In this document: piece after piece, positions 44,677-53,094 of the stretch
Layout of the letters: every line of letters starts with the position of its first letter
Position numbering within the stretch: position 1 is the first letter of the stretch
Origin: CAWCJL01 sp963795775
GTDB taxonomy: Bacteria; Acidobacteriota; Terriglobia; Terriglobales; Acidobacteriaceae
Direction: 5' to 3'
Length of the DNA stretch: 64,000 nt
Assembly: GCA_963795775.1 (NCBI GenBank)
Contig: CAWCJL010000004.1
Location: forward strand, 62,001 to 126,000
Translations under genes and position numbers: made by a program
Notes under the pieces: model-generated
What the model was told of the DNA's origin: nothing
The model's database searches: none
What the model saw: only the letters and a program-made list of their open reading frames with translations

Positions 44677-45914
44677 CTATTGGACAGTGGCGGAGTTCGC
44701 CTCCCTGGGATTGCTGCCCAGAAGCGCGTCAATACGGCTCTGGAAGTTCTCTGACTTCTTCTGCTCCAGGCGGCGGAAGCTGGCCTGCTCCGCGCCGCAT
44801 GGGTAAGGTCTCCACGTTCGCGATAGCAGAGCATCAGTACGTAATGCGCCTGCGCGTTATCCGGATCGCTGTTGAGCGCGCTCCTCAGCTCGTCCATTGC
44901 TGCGGGGATGTCCTTGCGGTTCAGCAGCAACTGCGCCATGCCGACGCGGGCCTCGGCGAAGTCCGGGTTGATGGCGATGGCCTGCTTGTAGTGCTGCTCT
45001 GCCGCTTCGTAGTTATGCTGATGCCGTTCAATCTCCGCCATTGAATACAGGGCAACGAACGACTGCGAGTCCACCTGCAGCTCCGCCTTCAGCTCGGGGA
45101 GTGCCTTCTCATCCGCCTGATCGCCGCCTTCATGTAACAGTATCTGAGCGATTCTGTAATGCATTTGCGGGAGCTGCGGGTTCTCCTGCAGCGCCGCGCG
45201 GTATTCCCGGATGGCCAGGTCGCGCTTGCCCTGCGCTTCGTAGAGCTCGCCCGCAAGCTGGTGCACTCGGTAGGACTCCGGGTGCTTGGTGATCAGCGCG
45301 TTCGCCTCCTGCGACCAGAGCCGGGTATAGAGTTCGGCAGCTTTGTAGAGCACGTCCGGGTCATCCGGATAGAGCTGCTTCAACCGGGCAATCACCGCAA
45401 GCGATTGCGCTGTATCGGACGGCGCCTCGAGGCAGTTCAACAGCGCGAAGCCAACCAGCCGCTGCAGCTTTCCTGCGGGAACATTGGGGAACTCTGGCTG
45501 CAGCAGGGGAACCGCTTTGCTGCATCGGCCCAGGTCTGCGTCGCTGAGGCCGAGAAACACGGCCGCGCGCTTGTCAAGCACATCGATCTGCAGGGCCTTG
45601 TCCAGGGACTCAGCCGCCAGGGCGGGATGGCCGGAGCCGTACTGCAGCACGCCGAGCCCAGTCCACGCGCGCGCGTTGCGTACATCGGCGGTGAGAACAG
45701 CGCGATACTCTGCTTCCGCGCGAGCGTAATCATTGGCCTGCACGGCCTGCTCGGCGGCAGCGAAGTGCTGCTGAATGCTGGGAGGGCTTGTTATCTGCGG
45801 CTGCTGCGCATGGCACGCGCATGCAGTCATGAGCAGCGCGAGAACCAGCCCGCACGCTCGACGGTGTCGAGGACGCGGGGAATCTGACTGTCGGGCCCAA
45901 AGGGATGCGGTCAT
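44677..45914 (-). CDS. TPR-repeat secretory protein (3' end frameshifted near 44805)
   Basis: Exported TPR protein of about 412 aa when joined. The N-terminus has a positively charged region and LVLALLMTACACHAQ, a signal peptide with possible lipobox cysteines. TPR units follow: AEAEYRAVLTADVRNARAWT, AIREYRAALQENPQLPQMHY, AEQHYKQAIAINPDFAEARV, AMDELRSALNSDPDNAQAHY. After YRERGDLTHAA the conserved sense continues in the next frame (EQASFRRLEQKKSENFQSRI ... ANSATVQ) to a stop at 44677, whereas the unbroken frame runs on out of phase to 44553. The break near 44805 is thus a one-base indel. It lies 127 bases after the TonB receptor, beyond a terminator. Confidence 0.83.
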
Positions 45915-45995
45915 GTCAAAAGCAGAGTTCGGCTGAGCAAAAGGTGGATTGCCTGCATTCTATCGCGATTGCCCACCCTGAATCCGGAGCCGGAA

Positions 45996-46030
45996 ACGCA
46001 AAACGGCCGCTCCCCGGGAGAGAGCGGCCG
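45996..46030 (-). terminator. Rho-independent terminator after the third TonB receptor
   Basis: On the minus strand a GC-rich stem (CGGCCGCTC pairing with GAGCGGCCG, 46004-46030) is followed by TTTTGCGTTT. It begins 12 bases after the receptor stop. TPR transcription downstream must come from readthrough or a separate promoter. Confidence 0.75.
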
Positions 46031-46041
46031 CGTGCTGCAGT

Positions 46042-49000
46042 TTAGAACAGGTACTTCAGCGCGAACTGCACATACCGCGGATCGCGCGCGGAGAGGATCT
46101 GGCCGAACGTACCATCGCCCACGGTGTTGTCCGGGTTATAGAAGTTCGGGTGATTGAAGAGGTTGAAGAACTCGCTCCGGAACTGGATCTGGTTGTTCTC
46201 GTTGATCTGGAAGTTCTTGAAGAGCGAGAAGTCGACGTTCACCAGGCTTGGGCCGTACAACATGTTCCTGCCCGTGTTGCCAACCGTGCCGAGCGCCGCG
46301 TTCTGGAATGCTGCCGTGTTGAAGTATTCAAAGCGGTTGCGGTGAGGAGGATCGAATCCCTGGCCCGGCACGCGGTCCGCAGTTTCGCCCCCAACACCCG
46401 TGGCCGCCGTATCCGCACTGCTGTTGATGCTGTACGGCGAGCCGGTCTGGATGGTGATGATGGACTGATTCTGCCAGCCATTCACAAAGCCGCCGACGAA
46501 TCCGTTCACGCTGTTTAACTTCGGAAGGGTGTAGAGATACGATCCGGCGAAACGATGACGTACGTCGTTGTCCGAGGGCCCGTAACTCTGGCTGAAGTTC
46601 TCCGGGTTCCTGGGACCGTTTCCACCTTCTGCCGTAGTCGAGACGATGTCCAGATACTTGCCGTAGACATACGAGGCCAGGATGCTGAAGCCGTTCGACA
46701 GCCGCCGGTTCAGCGAGACCTGGATCGAGTTGTAGTTGGAGTAGCCCGAGGGATCCAGCTCCTCGAGCGGTCCATAGCATGGCCCGGTCACGCCGGGAGC
46801 TGCGGTACCGCACTGAACGGAGCTGAGCCTGCGGCGGGTTGGCAGTGCACCCAGATTGTTTGCGATGTTCTGGTTTGCAGTGAGGTTGGGATTGATCACG
46901 AAGGTGCTGAACGGTGCGTAGTTATACTCCCGCGAGACAAAGAGATGTGTCCCCTTGTTGCCGATATAGGAGATGGTCAGCGTGTTGTTCGGTCCGACCT
47001 GTTGGTCGATACTGACGTTCCACTGCTGCGTGTAGCCCTCATTGAAGTTGGGCGCCAGTACGGTTTCGCCTGCGGCCGTCGGCCAGTGACCACCGTAGGA
47101 AGGCGAGAAGGTGGCGCGCTGTTCCGGGCTGCGCGGAATCACAAACGGATACGGATTCTGCACGCCCGAGTTGGTGTACACACTGTTGCCCGTAAGGCTG
47201 GGTGCGTAGTTGTTGGCCGCAGATCCCGGCGCATTCACGATGACAGATGCGTCAAAGGGCTGGGCTGTGGAGAACCGGTTCCAGGCGATCAGGCGAGCCT
47301 GATCCCAGAAGACGCCGTATCCGGCACGCACCGAGGTCTTGCCGCTGCTGGTTGGACTGAAGTTGACGCCGATCCTGGGAGCAAAGTTCTTCCAGCGATT
47401 GGGTACACCCGAACGCGGGCAGCCGGGATCGCCCCTTCCCAGGGATGAACTGCCGACCGGCGGCCCGGGGAAGAGCAGTCCCGGAGGCGCAGTTGGATAG
47501 TATGAGGAGTGGGCGGTAAGGGTCGGATCGAAACACATCTGATCGTTGAGGTTGTCCACCGGCGGCAGGAACGGCTCCCAACGGATACCAGCGTCGATAG
47601 TGACGCGTGGGGTGACCTTGTAATTGTCCTGGAGATACACATCGCCGGCGTTATGACGCAGGCGGCTCGCCACCTCGGTCTGGAGGTTGTAGTAACTGGG
47701 CAGCCCCAGCAGCAGGTCGCCCAGTGCATTGCCGGTGTAGACGCCGTTGAAGTTGAAGACCGGGTCAGTGTAGTAATCCTCCACGCGATTGGAGGCCTCC
47801 CGCCGGTAGTCGCCGCCAAGGCTGAAAGTGTTGTTGCCGTGGATGATGTTCATGTAATCGGTGTACTGCCAGGTCTGCCGATTCTGAACAAACGTGCCGT
47901 CACCGCCGGCATTGACCGATCCGCTGATCGAAGTGTAGAGGTCGCTCGGCTTGCCTGTGGTCGAGGTGCTGCCGGGGCCGCCGAAACTTCCCCAGCCCAC
48001 GCTTACGGTAGGTCCTCTGTGGTGCGCCACGCGGGTGAAGCCGACGAGTGCCGTATTGATGAGGTTGGGGTTGAAGGTATGCGTCCAGTCGAGCGCAACG
48101 TTCTGATTACGGAAATACTTCAGGTGTGTCAGGCCGGGGATATTGTCACCCGAACCGATACCGGTCGAGGTGTCCTGGTTGAAAAAGTAGCGGCCAAATA
48201 CCTGGTTGTTCGCGCCGAAGGTGCGATCGATGCGCCCGAGGAACTGGTTCTCATTCAAGTTGTCTTCGTTGTTCGCGACCGGCGCGGAAAAGGTGTAGCC
48301 GCCCGCCGGATTGTTGGGAAGCGGCATGACCCTCTTGATGAAGTTAACAGCCGTGGGGTCGATGCGATTCGCCGGGATAACTCCGCCAGGGAAAGGCAAA
48401 CCCGTACGCGGATCAAGAATGCCCGGGAAGATGGAGTTGCCACCGTTCAGGTCTGGCCGCTCCGCCGGGGTAAGAACACTGCCCACAGTCACGGTCTCAG
48501 CGCGGCGTTGGCGTGTGCCCTGGTAGTAGCCGAAAAAGAACATCTTGTCTTTCTGGATTGGACCGCCAAGATAGCCGCCGAACTGGTTCAACTTGAAGGA
48601 CGGCTTCTTGGAGCCTGGCGTATCGAAGAAGTTATGCGCGTTCAGCACATCGTTGCGCAGAAACTCAAATGCGCCGCCATGGAACTTGTTGGTGCCTGAG
48701 CGCGTGACTGCGTTCACCAGCCCACCGGAATTTCTTCCATACTGCGCGGTGAAGTTGCTGGTCTGGATGTCGAACTCCTGTAGCGCATCCGGGGCCGGGA
48801 AGACCGGCGCGGTGGCCAGGTAGTTGTCGGTCATGTCCACGCCGTCCAGCAGGAAATAGTTCGATCCCGGACGGTTTCCGTTGACCACGACGCCCTCGTG
48901 CTGGCCCTGCCCGTGCGAGGCATTGTCGTTGTCATACGACACGCCGGGCATGATGTACTGGAGCTGAAGAGTATCGCGTCCGTTCAGTGGCAGATCGACG

Positions 49001-49464
49001 ACGCGCTGCTGGTCCACCACGTGGCTGACGGTCGCATCCACCAGGTCAATGGTAGGCTGCTGGCCCGTGACCTCCACCGTCTGGGTATTGGAGCCTACTT
49101 GCAGACTGGCGGTCACCGTAACGTTCTGATCCACCTGCAGGACGATGCCCTTCTGCTCGAAGGTCTGGAATCCAGGGTCTACCACACGGATGGTGTAGGT
49201 GCCTGAGGGGAGCACCGGAAAGCTGTAATCGCCGGTTGCCTGAGTGGTGAAGGTGCGAACTTCGTTGGTCGCCTGGTTGATGGCGGAGACGGTGGCGCCG
49301 GCAACCGGAGCACCGGAGGGGTCGAGCACCGTACCCACGATGCGCCCCGTCGGGCCTACGGCGAATCCTGGTTGCGCGGCGAAGAGAGCAAGCACGAGCA
49401 CGATGAAGGCGACGATATGCCCCCATGCCCCCGCCGACCCTGGGCCTGTGTGTGACTTACGCAT
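46042..49464 (-). CDS. TonB-dependent outer-membrane receptor, Oar-like
   Basis: Outer-membrane receptor of 1140 aa. ATG 49464 is chosen for GGAGG seven bases upstream and the signal peptide that follows (MRKSHTGPGSAGAWGHIVAF...AAQPGFAVG); the open frame to 49593 is leader. Domains: carboxypeptidase-regulatory-like (GRIVGTVLDPSGAPVAGATV to RVVDPGFQTFEQ), plug (NYFLLDGVDMTDNYL, LQEFDIQTSNFTAQYGRNSG, LVNAVTRSGTNKFHG) and beta-barrel ending YVQFALKYLF. It is divergent from a row of alpha-galactosidase-type genes, and a LacI-like site lies in its leader, so alpha-galactosides are the inferred ligand. Two TPR genes and a CRTAC1 gene follow it. Confidence 0.93.
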   Translation of the reverse strand: MRKSHTGPGSAGAWGHIVAFIVLVLALFAAQPGFAVGPTGRIVGTVLDPSGAPVAGATVSAINQATNEVRTFTTQATGDYSFPVLPSGTYTIRVVDPGFQTFEQKGIVLQVDQNVTVTASLQVGSNTQTVEVTGQQPTIDLVDATVSHVVDQQRVVDLPLNGRDTLQLQYIMPGVSYDNDNASHGQGQHEGVVVNGNRPGSNYFLLDGVDMTDNYLATAPVFPAPDALQEFDIQTSNFTAQYGRNSGGLVNAVTRSGTNKFHGGAFEFLRNDVLNAHNFFDTPGSKKPSFKLNQFGGYLGGPIQKDKMFFFGYYQGTRQRRAETVTVGSVLTPAERPDLNGGNSIFPGILDPRTGLPFPGGVIPANRIDPTAVNFIKRVMPLPNNPAGGYTFSAPVANNEDNLNENQFLGRIDRTFGANNQVFGRYFFNQDTSTGIGSGDNIPGLTHLKYFRNQNVALDWTHTFNPNLINTALVGFTRVAHHRGPTVSVGWGSFGGPGSTSTTGKPSDLYTSISGSVNAGGDGTFVQNRQTWQYTDYMNIIHGNNTFSLGGDYRREASNRVEDYYTDPVFNFNGVYTGNALGDLLLGLPSYYNLQTEVASRLRHNAGDVYLQDNYKVTPRVTIDAGIRWEPFLPPVDNLNDQMCFDPTLTAHSSYYPTAPPGLLFPGPPVGSSSLGRGDPGCPRSGVPNRWKNFAPRIGVNFSPTSSGKTSVRAGYGVFWDQARLIAWNRFSTAQPFDASVIVNAPGSAANNYAPSLTGNSVYTNSGVQNPYPFVIPRSPEQRATFSPSYGGHWPTAAGETVLAPNFNEGYTQQWNVSIDQQVGPNNTLTISYIGNKGTHLFVSREYNYAPFSTFVINPNLTANQNIANNLGALPTRRRLSSVQCGTAAPGVTGPCYGPLEELDPSGYSNYNSIQVSLNRRLSNGFSILASYVYGKYLDIVSTTAEGGNGPRNPENFSQSYGPSDNDVRHRFAGSYLYTLPKLNSVNGFVGGFVNGWQNQSIITIQTGSPYSINSSADTAATGVGGETADRVPGQGFDPPHRNRFEYFNTAAFQNAALGTVGNTGRNMLYGPSLVNVDFSLFKNFQINENNQIQFRSEFFNLFNHPNFYNPDNTVGDGTFGQILSARDPRYVQFALKYLF

Positions 49465-49548
49465 GTTTGGCCTCCAAAAGAAACAGTACGTGTTACAGCG
49501 TCGCTTACTTTCGTCGGTGGTCCATTCCGGGAGCGCTGCGCCCGGTCC

Positions 49549-49562
49549 GGAAAACGTTTGCG
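49549..49562. promoter_or_regulatory. LacI-type operator in the leader of the third TonB receptor
   Basis: GGAAAACGTTTGCG contains a perfect AAACGTTT core centred on CG. It shares the 11-mer CGGAAAACGTT with the site before the GH27 gene at 53095, hinting at one regulator for receptor and glycosidases. Confidence 0.55.
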
Positions 49563-49602
49563 CTTTGGGTAGCAAAATTCTGCGAAATCCCACCGGAGAG
49601 AA

Positions 49603-49631
49603 GGTTTAGTCCCAACCGGCCCAGAAGTCAA
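49603..49631 (-). promoter_or_regulatory. Candidate promoter of the third TonB receptor
   Basis: TTGACT (49626-49631) and TAAACC (49603-49608) are 17 bases apart on the minus strand. The -35 is good (five of six), the -10 weak (three of six). The operator at 49549 lies about 40 bases downstream. The rest of the 347-base divergent region (49465-49811) shows no further clear element except a GGAGG before the GH27 ATG. Confidence 0.35.
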
Positions 49632-49811
49632 GGGGCAGATGACAACGCCGGACCGTAGCGAGTGCATTCCGTGTGCGTACACGATAAGCACCTGTCGAAG
49701 TCTGCGGCCTCAACGGGTCCAGTTTGACAGCGGACCGGCATAGGTGTACGTTTCGCCCCTGACGGTCTTTAACCGTTCACCATAATCCCTGTCCGGAGGC
49801 ATACGGCCCGA

Positions 49812-51182
49812 ATGATCCCCACGCGGAGTGTGAAAGGCCTGCTCGCCACGGCCTTCTACGGCATTGCGCTCTCCCTGATCCCGACCGCCAAAACGACCGC
49901 CCAGTCCCAGGCGCATCTCCTGGCCCCGACGCCCCCCATGGGCTGGAACAGTTGGGATGCCTATGGCACCACGGTGCGCGAAAGCGAGGTCAAGGCCAAC
50001 GCGGACTACATGGCGGACAAGCTCGCCCGCTTCGGCTGGCAATACATCGTCGTGGATATCGAGTGGTACGCGACCAATCCGAAGACGCACGGCTACATTC
50101 CCGGCGGGACGGTCGCGATGGATCGCTATGGCCGCTTTATTCCAGCGCCAGGCCGCTTTCCTTCTTCGGCCAACGGCACCGGCTTCAAGTCTCTGGCCGA
50201 CTATGTGCACTCCAAGGGCCTAAAGTTCGGCGTTCACATCATGCGTGGCATTCCCCGCAAGGCGGTAGAGGAGAACCTGCCCATCGAGGGCTCTCCCTAC
50301 CACGCAGCCGATGTGGCGAATAAACAGGACATCTGCCACTGGAAGGGGATGGAGGACACCTACGGAGTGGACATGTCCAAGCCGGGGGGCCAGGCGTACT
50401 ACGACTCCATCGCGCGGCTTTACGCGTCCTGGGGACTGGACTTCATCAAGGCCGACGACATGAGCCAGCCCTTTCACCAGGCGGAAATCCACGGGCTCAG
50501 CGTTGCGCTGCGCAAGACCGGGCGCCCCATTGTGCTGAGCCTTTCTCCCGGACCCGCTCCGCTCGACAAGTACGACGTTCTCAAAGCCAACGCGCAGATG
50601 TGGCGCATCTCCGGCGACTTCTGGGATTCCTGGCCCAAGTTGAAGCACCAATTCGACCTGACACATGCATGGGAGAACGATGTGCATCCCGGCGGATGGC
50701 CGGACGCGGACATGCTGCCGATGGGCAAGATCGGGATCCGTGCTGAGGTGGGCGAGCCGCGGATGACAGCATTCACTCCGGATGAGCAGAAGACCATGAT
50801 GACGCTGTGGTCAATCTTCCGCTCGCCGCTCATGTTCGGCGGGGATCTGCCCAGCAACGATGCGGCGACGATGCGCCTGATCACCAATCCGGAGGTGCTT
50901 GCCGTGAATCAGCACAGCACCGGCGGCCACCAGGTGTATCGGCAGGGGGACACCATCTCCTGGCTGGCAGAGAAGCCGGGCAGCAAAGCGAGATATGTCG
51001 CGGTGTTCAACGTGGGGGACACCGCGCACCACATCGATCTGCACTGGAACGCACTTGGGGTCCAGGCGCGTGAGGCCACGGTGCGGGACCTGTGGGACGG
51101 GCGCGATCTGGGCCGGGCCGCCGGTGTCGCGGTAGATATGCGACCGCACAGCAGTGTGTTGTACGAGGTGACGCCGGAGTAG
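49812..51182 (+). CDS. GH27 alpha-galactosidase-like enzyme, secreted
   Basis: Exported retaining glycosidase of 456 aa with a signal peptide (GLLATAFYGIALSLIPTAKT). GH27 marks: LLAPTPPMGWNSWDAYGTTV, WQYIVVDIEWYA, ADYVHSKGLKFGVHIMRGIP, nucleophile motif DFIKADDMSQ (Asp 215) and acid/base region MWRISGDFWDSW (Asp 269), then HPGGWPDADMLPMG, LWSIFRSPLMFGGDLP and a C-terminal antiparallel beta domain. Compared with classical YLKYDNC enzymes the motif is FIKADD, so specificity could extend to beta-L-arabinopyranosides or other alpha-galactoside-like bonds. GGAGG lies about ten bases before the ATG. First of four clan GH-D genes in a row. Confidence 0.93.
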   Translation: MIPTRSVKGLLATAFYGIALSLIPTAKTTAQSQAHLLAPTPPMGWNSWDAYGTTVRESEVKANADYMADKLARFGWQYIVVDIEWYATNPKTHGYIPGGTVAMDRYGRFIPAPGRFPSSANGTGFKSLADYVHSKGLKFGVHIMRGIPRKAVEENLPIEGSPYHAADVANKQDICHWKGMEDTYGVDMSKPGGQAYYDSIARLYASWGLDFIKADDMSQPFHQAEIHGLSVALRKTGRPIVLSLSPGPAPLDKYDVLKANAQMWRISGDFWDSWPKLKHQFDLTHAWENDVHPGGWPDADMLPMGKIGIRAEVGEPRMTAFTPDEQKTMMTLWSIFRSPLMFGGDLPSNDAATMRLITNPEVLAVNQHSTGGHQVYRQGDTISWLAEKPGSKARYVAVFNVGDTAHHIDLHWNALGVQAREATVRDLWDGRDLGRAAGVAVDMRPHSSVLYEVTPE

Positions 51183-51254
51183 AGCGCGACTGCGACCGCA
51201 CCTCTCAATGGGAACTCCTGGTGCGGAATTTGTTACGAAAGCGAGGGAAAGGAT

Positions 51255-52958
51255 CTGTCCAGAAAAGAGTCCCAGGTCAGCCGGCGGTCGTTTCTCGCCA
51301 CATCCGTAGCTGCGGCAGTTGCATTTGCACCGCTGGCGGAAGCCCAGGCGTCTCCCAGCCCGGCAGGGTCTGCGGATTCGTTTATCGATTTGATACGCGA
51401 GCCGGACCGCGCGGTGGCCTATGCGGGGCTGCAACGGGCCATCCCGCTGTCGCATGCCGGCTCTGGCTGGAGCGCGAGCGGAGTCCAGCTCAAGACGAGC
51501 GTTAGCGGAGAGCAGCTGTCGATTACGCTTGCTTCGCCTTCCCTGGCCCTCACCCATGTGCACCTGCGCTGGAAGACGGCCGTCGCGCCAAATCTCCTGT
51601 GCTTGGGTGACGCCTGGGAGCGCAGCTACGGCGAGCTGGCCTGGCGTACTCGCGTGCCCGAGCGCGTGATGCCGTGGTACTTCGCCAGCTTCGACGGATC
51701 CGCGACGCACAGCTACGGTGTGCGCACGGGAGCGGGAGCGCTTTGTTTCTGGCAGCTGGATGAGCAGGGCGTGAGCCTGTGGCTCAACGTGGCGAATGGC
51801 GGCGATGGCGTGCTGCTCGGCGATCGCGTCCTCAACGCCGCCACGGTGGTGACCCGGCGCGGGCAGCCCGGTGAATCGTCGCTCGCCGCGATCGCGGATT
51901 TTTGCCACCGCATGTGTGTGAAGCCGCGTCCCTCGCCCGGTCCCATTTATGGATCCAATGATTGGTACTACGCGTACGGCAATAGCTCACCGGCGCGCAT
52001 CCTGCAGGATGCCGACATGGTTGCGGCGCTGCGCCCGGCGAACGCGCCTGCGCCCTTCACCGTGGCCGATGAGGGATGGGAGAACACGGCGAAGTTTCCG
52101 GACATGGCGGATCTTGCAGCCCAGATCAAGAAGCGAAGCGTACGGCCCGGTCTATGGCTGCGGCCTTTGCGTGCGCCGCAGGGCACCGAGCCCGCGTTGC
52201 TGATGCCGGCGAAGCGTTTCGGCGAAAAGACCGGGCGCGCCGCCGAATTGGCCTATGACCCGACCCATCCGGAAGCGCTCCAGCGCGTGCTCAAACGCGT
52301 GCAGACGATTCGCGGCTGGGGCTACGAGCTGCTCAAGCACGACTTCTCCACCTACGACCTGCTCGGCCAATGGGGCTTCGAAATGGGCGCAGAACCGACG
52401 TTGCCGGGCTGGTCCTTTCACGATCGCAGCAAGACCAATGCGGAGATCATTGCCGACTTGTACCGCAGCTTGCGCGCCACCGCAGGGGACGAGATGCTGA
52501 TCCTCGGATGCAACACGGTCGGGCACCTGGGAGCGGGTATCTTCGACATGCAGCGCACCGGTGACGATACCAGCGGCAAGGAATGGGAGCGCACGCGGCG
52601 CATGGGCGTGAACACGCTTGCCTTCCGCCTGCCGCAACATGGAACTTTCTTCAGCCTCGACCCGGACTGTGTGCCCATTACCGCGGCCGTGGACTGGCAG
52701 CACACGCGCCAATGGCTGGAGGTGGTTTCCGGCAGCCACACGGTGCTGTTCGTCTCTGCCGCGACGGAGGCCTTCGGCGCTGAGCAGCGGGAGGCGGTCA
52801 AGCGCGCGTTTGCACTGGTGCAGTCCCGTGAGCATGGCCTGCAGCCGATGGACTGGCGCGACAGCACTACGCCCGAACGATGGACAGCCCATGGGCCAGA
52901 CAGCGAGAAACGGTTCCCGTGGTGCGAGCCGGAGGGCGCGTATCCGTTCACGGTGTAG
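51255..52958 (+). CDS. Clan GH-D glycosidase-like protein with Tat signal (atypical CTG start)
   Basis: About 567 aa. The frame is open upstream without any ATG/GTG; the Tat signal SRRSFLATSVAAAVAFAPLA is encoded in frame from 51279, and CTG 51255 sits eight bases after GAGG, making it the best start candidate. TTG 51390 would omit the signal. The barrel resembles melibiase-type enzymes: YGSNDWYYAYGNSSP, FTVADEGWENTAKFPDM, VRPGLWLRPLRAP, nucleophile-like YELLKHDFSTYDLLGQWGF and acid/base-like MQRTGDDTSGKEW, LPQHGTFFSLDPDCVPIT. I cannot place it in a numbered GH family with certainty; GH27/GH36-related is likely. It lies 72 bases after the first GH27 gene, probably co-transcribed. Confidence 0.8.
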   Translation: MSRKESQVSRRSFLATSVAAAVAFAPLAEAQASPSPAGSADSFIDLIREPDRAVAYAGLQRAIPLSHAGSGWSASGVQLKTSVSGEQLSITLASPSLALTHVHLRWKTAVAPNLLCLGDAWERSYGELAWRTRVPERVMPWYFASFDGSATHSYGVRTGAGALCFWQLDEQGVSLWLNVANGGDGVLLGDRVLNAATVVTRRGQPGESSLAAIADFCHRMCVKPRPSPGPIYGSNDWYYAYGNSSPARILQDADMVAALRPANAPAPFTVADEGWENTAKFPDMADLAAQIKKRSVRPGLWLRPLRAPQGTEPALLMPAKRFGEKTGRAAELAYDPTHPEALQRVLKRVQTIRGWGYELLKHDFSTYDLLGQWGFEMGAEPTLPGWSFHDRSKTNAEIIADLYRSLRATAGDEMLILGCNTVGHLGAGIFDMQRTGDDTSGKEWERTRRMGVNTLAFRLPQHGTFFSLDPDCVPITAAVDWQHTRQWLEVVSGSHTVLFVSAATEAFGAEQREAVKRAFALVQSREHGLQPMDWRDSTTPERWTAHGPDSEKRFPWCEPEGAYPFTV

Positions 52959-53068
52959 AACGTCCCGGCCCAGAAGCGCGCTGAGTGTTCCGCTGGAAGG
53001 ATATCCAGGGAAACTCGCGCAAACCGCTACCCAACCCGCTCCAGTGCGGGTTACACTTTCGCCGATTC

Positions 53069-53080
53069 GGAAAACGTTCC
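53069..53080. promoter_or_regulatory. LacI-like operator upstream of the second GH27 gene
   Basis: GGAAAACGTTCC is a near-palindrome (GGAA/TTCC arms) sharing CGGAAAACGTT with the site at 49549. It lies 12 bases downstream of TACACT (53052-53057), a possible -10, and 14 bases before the ATG at 53095, so a bound repressor would block the promoter. Confidence 0.5.
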
Positions 53081-53094
53081 CCGGAGTCTTCGCT

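Noticed and set aside
25000..49464. SusC/SusD pair of the Bacteroidota type
   Set aside because: None of the genes next to the three TonB receptors shows a SusD/RagB pattern; the receptors are Oar-like.
52618..53094. N-terminal extension of the second GH27 frame by 159 codons
   Set aside because: The extension lies antiphase over the preceding GH-D gene; a perfect signal peptide starts at ATG 53095.
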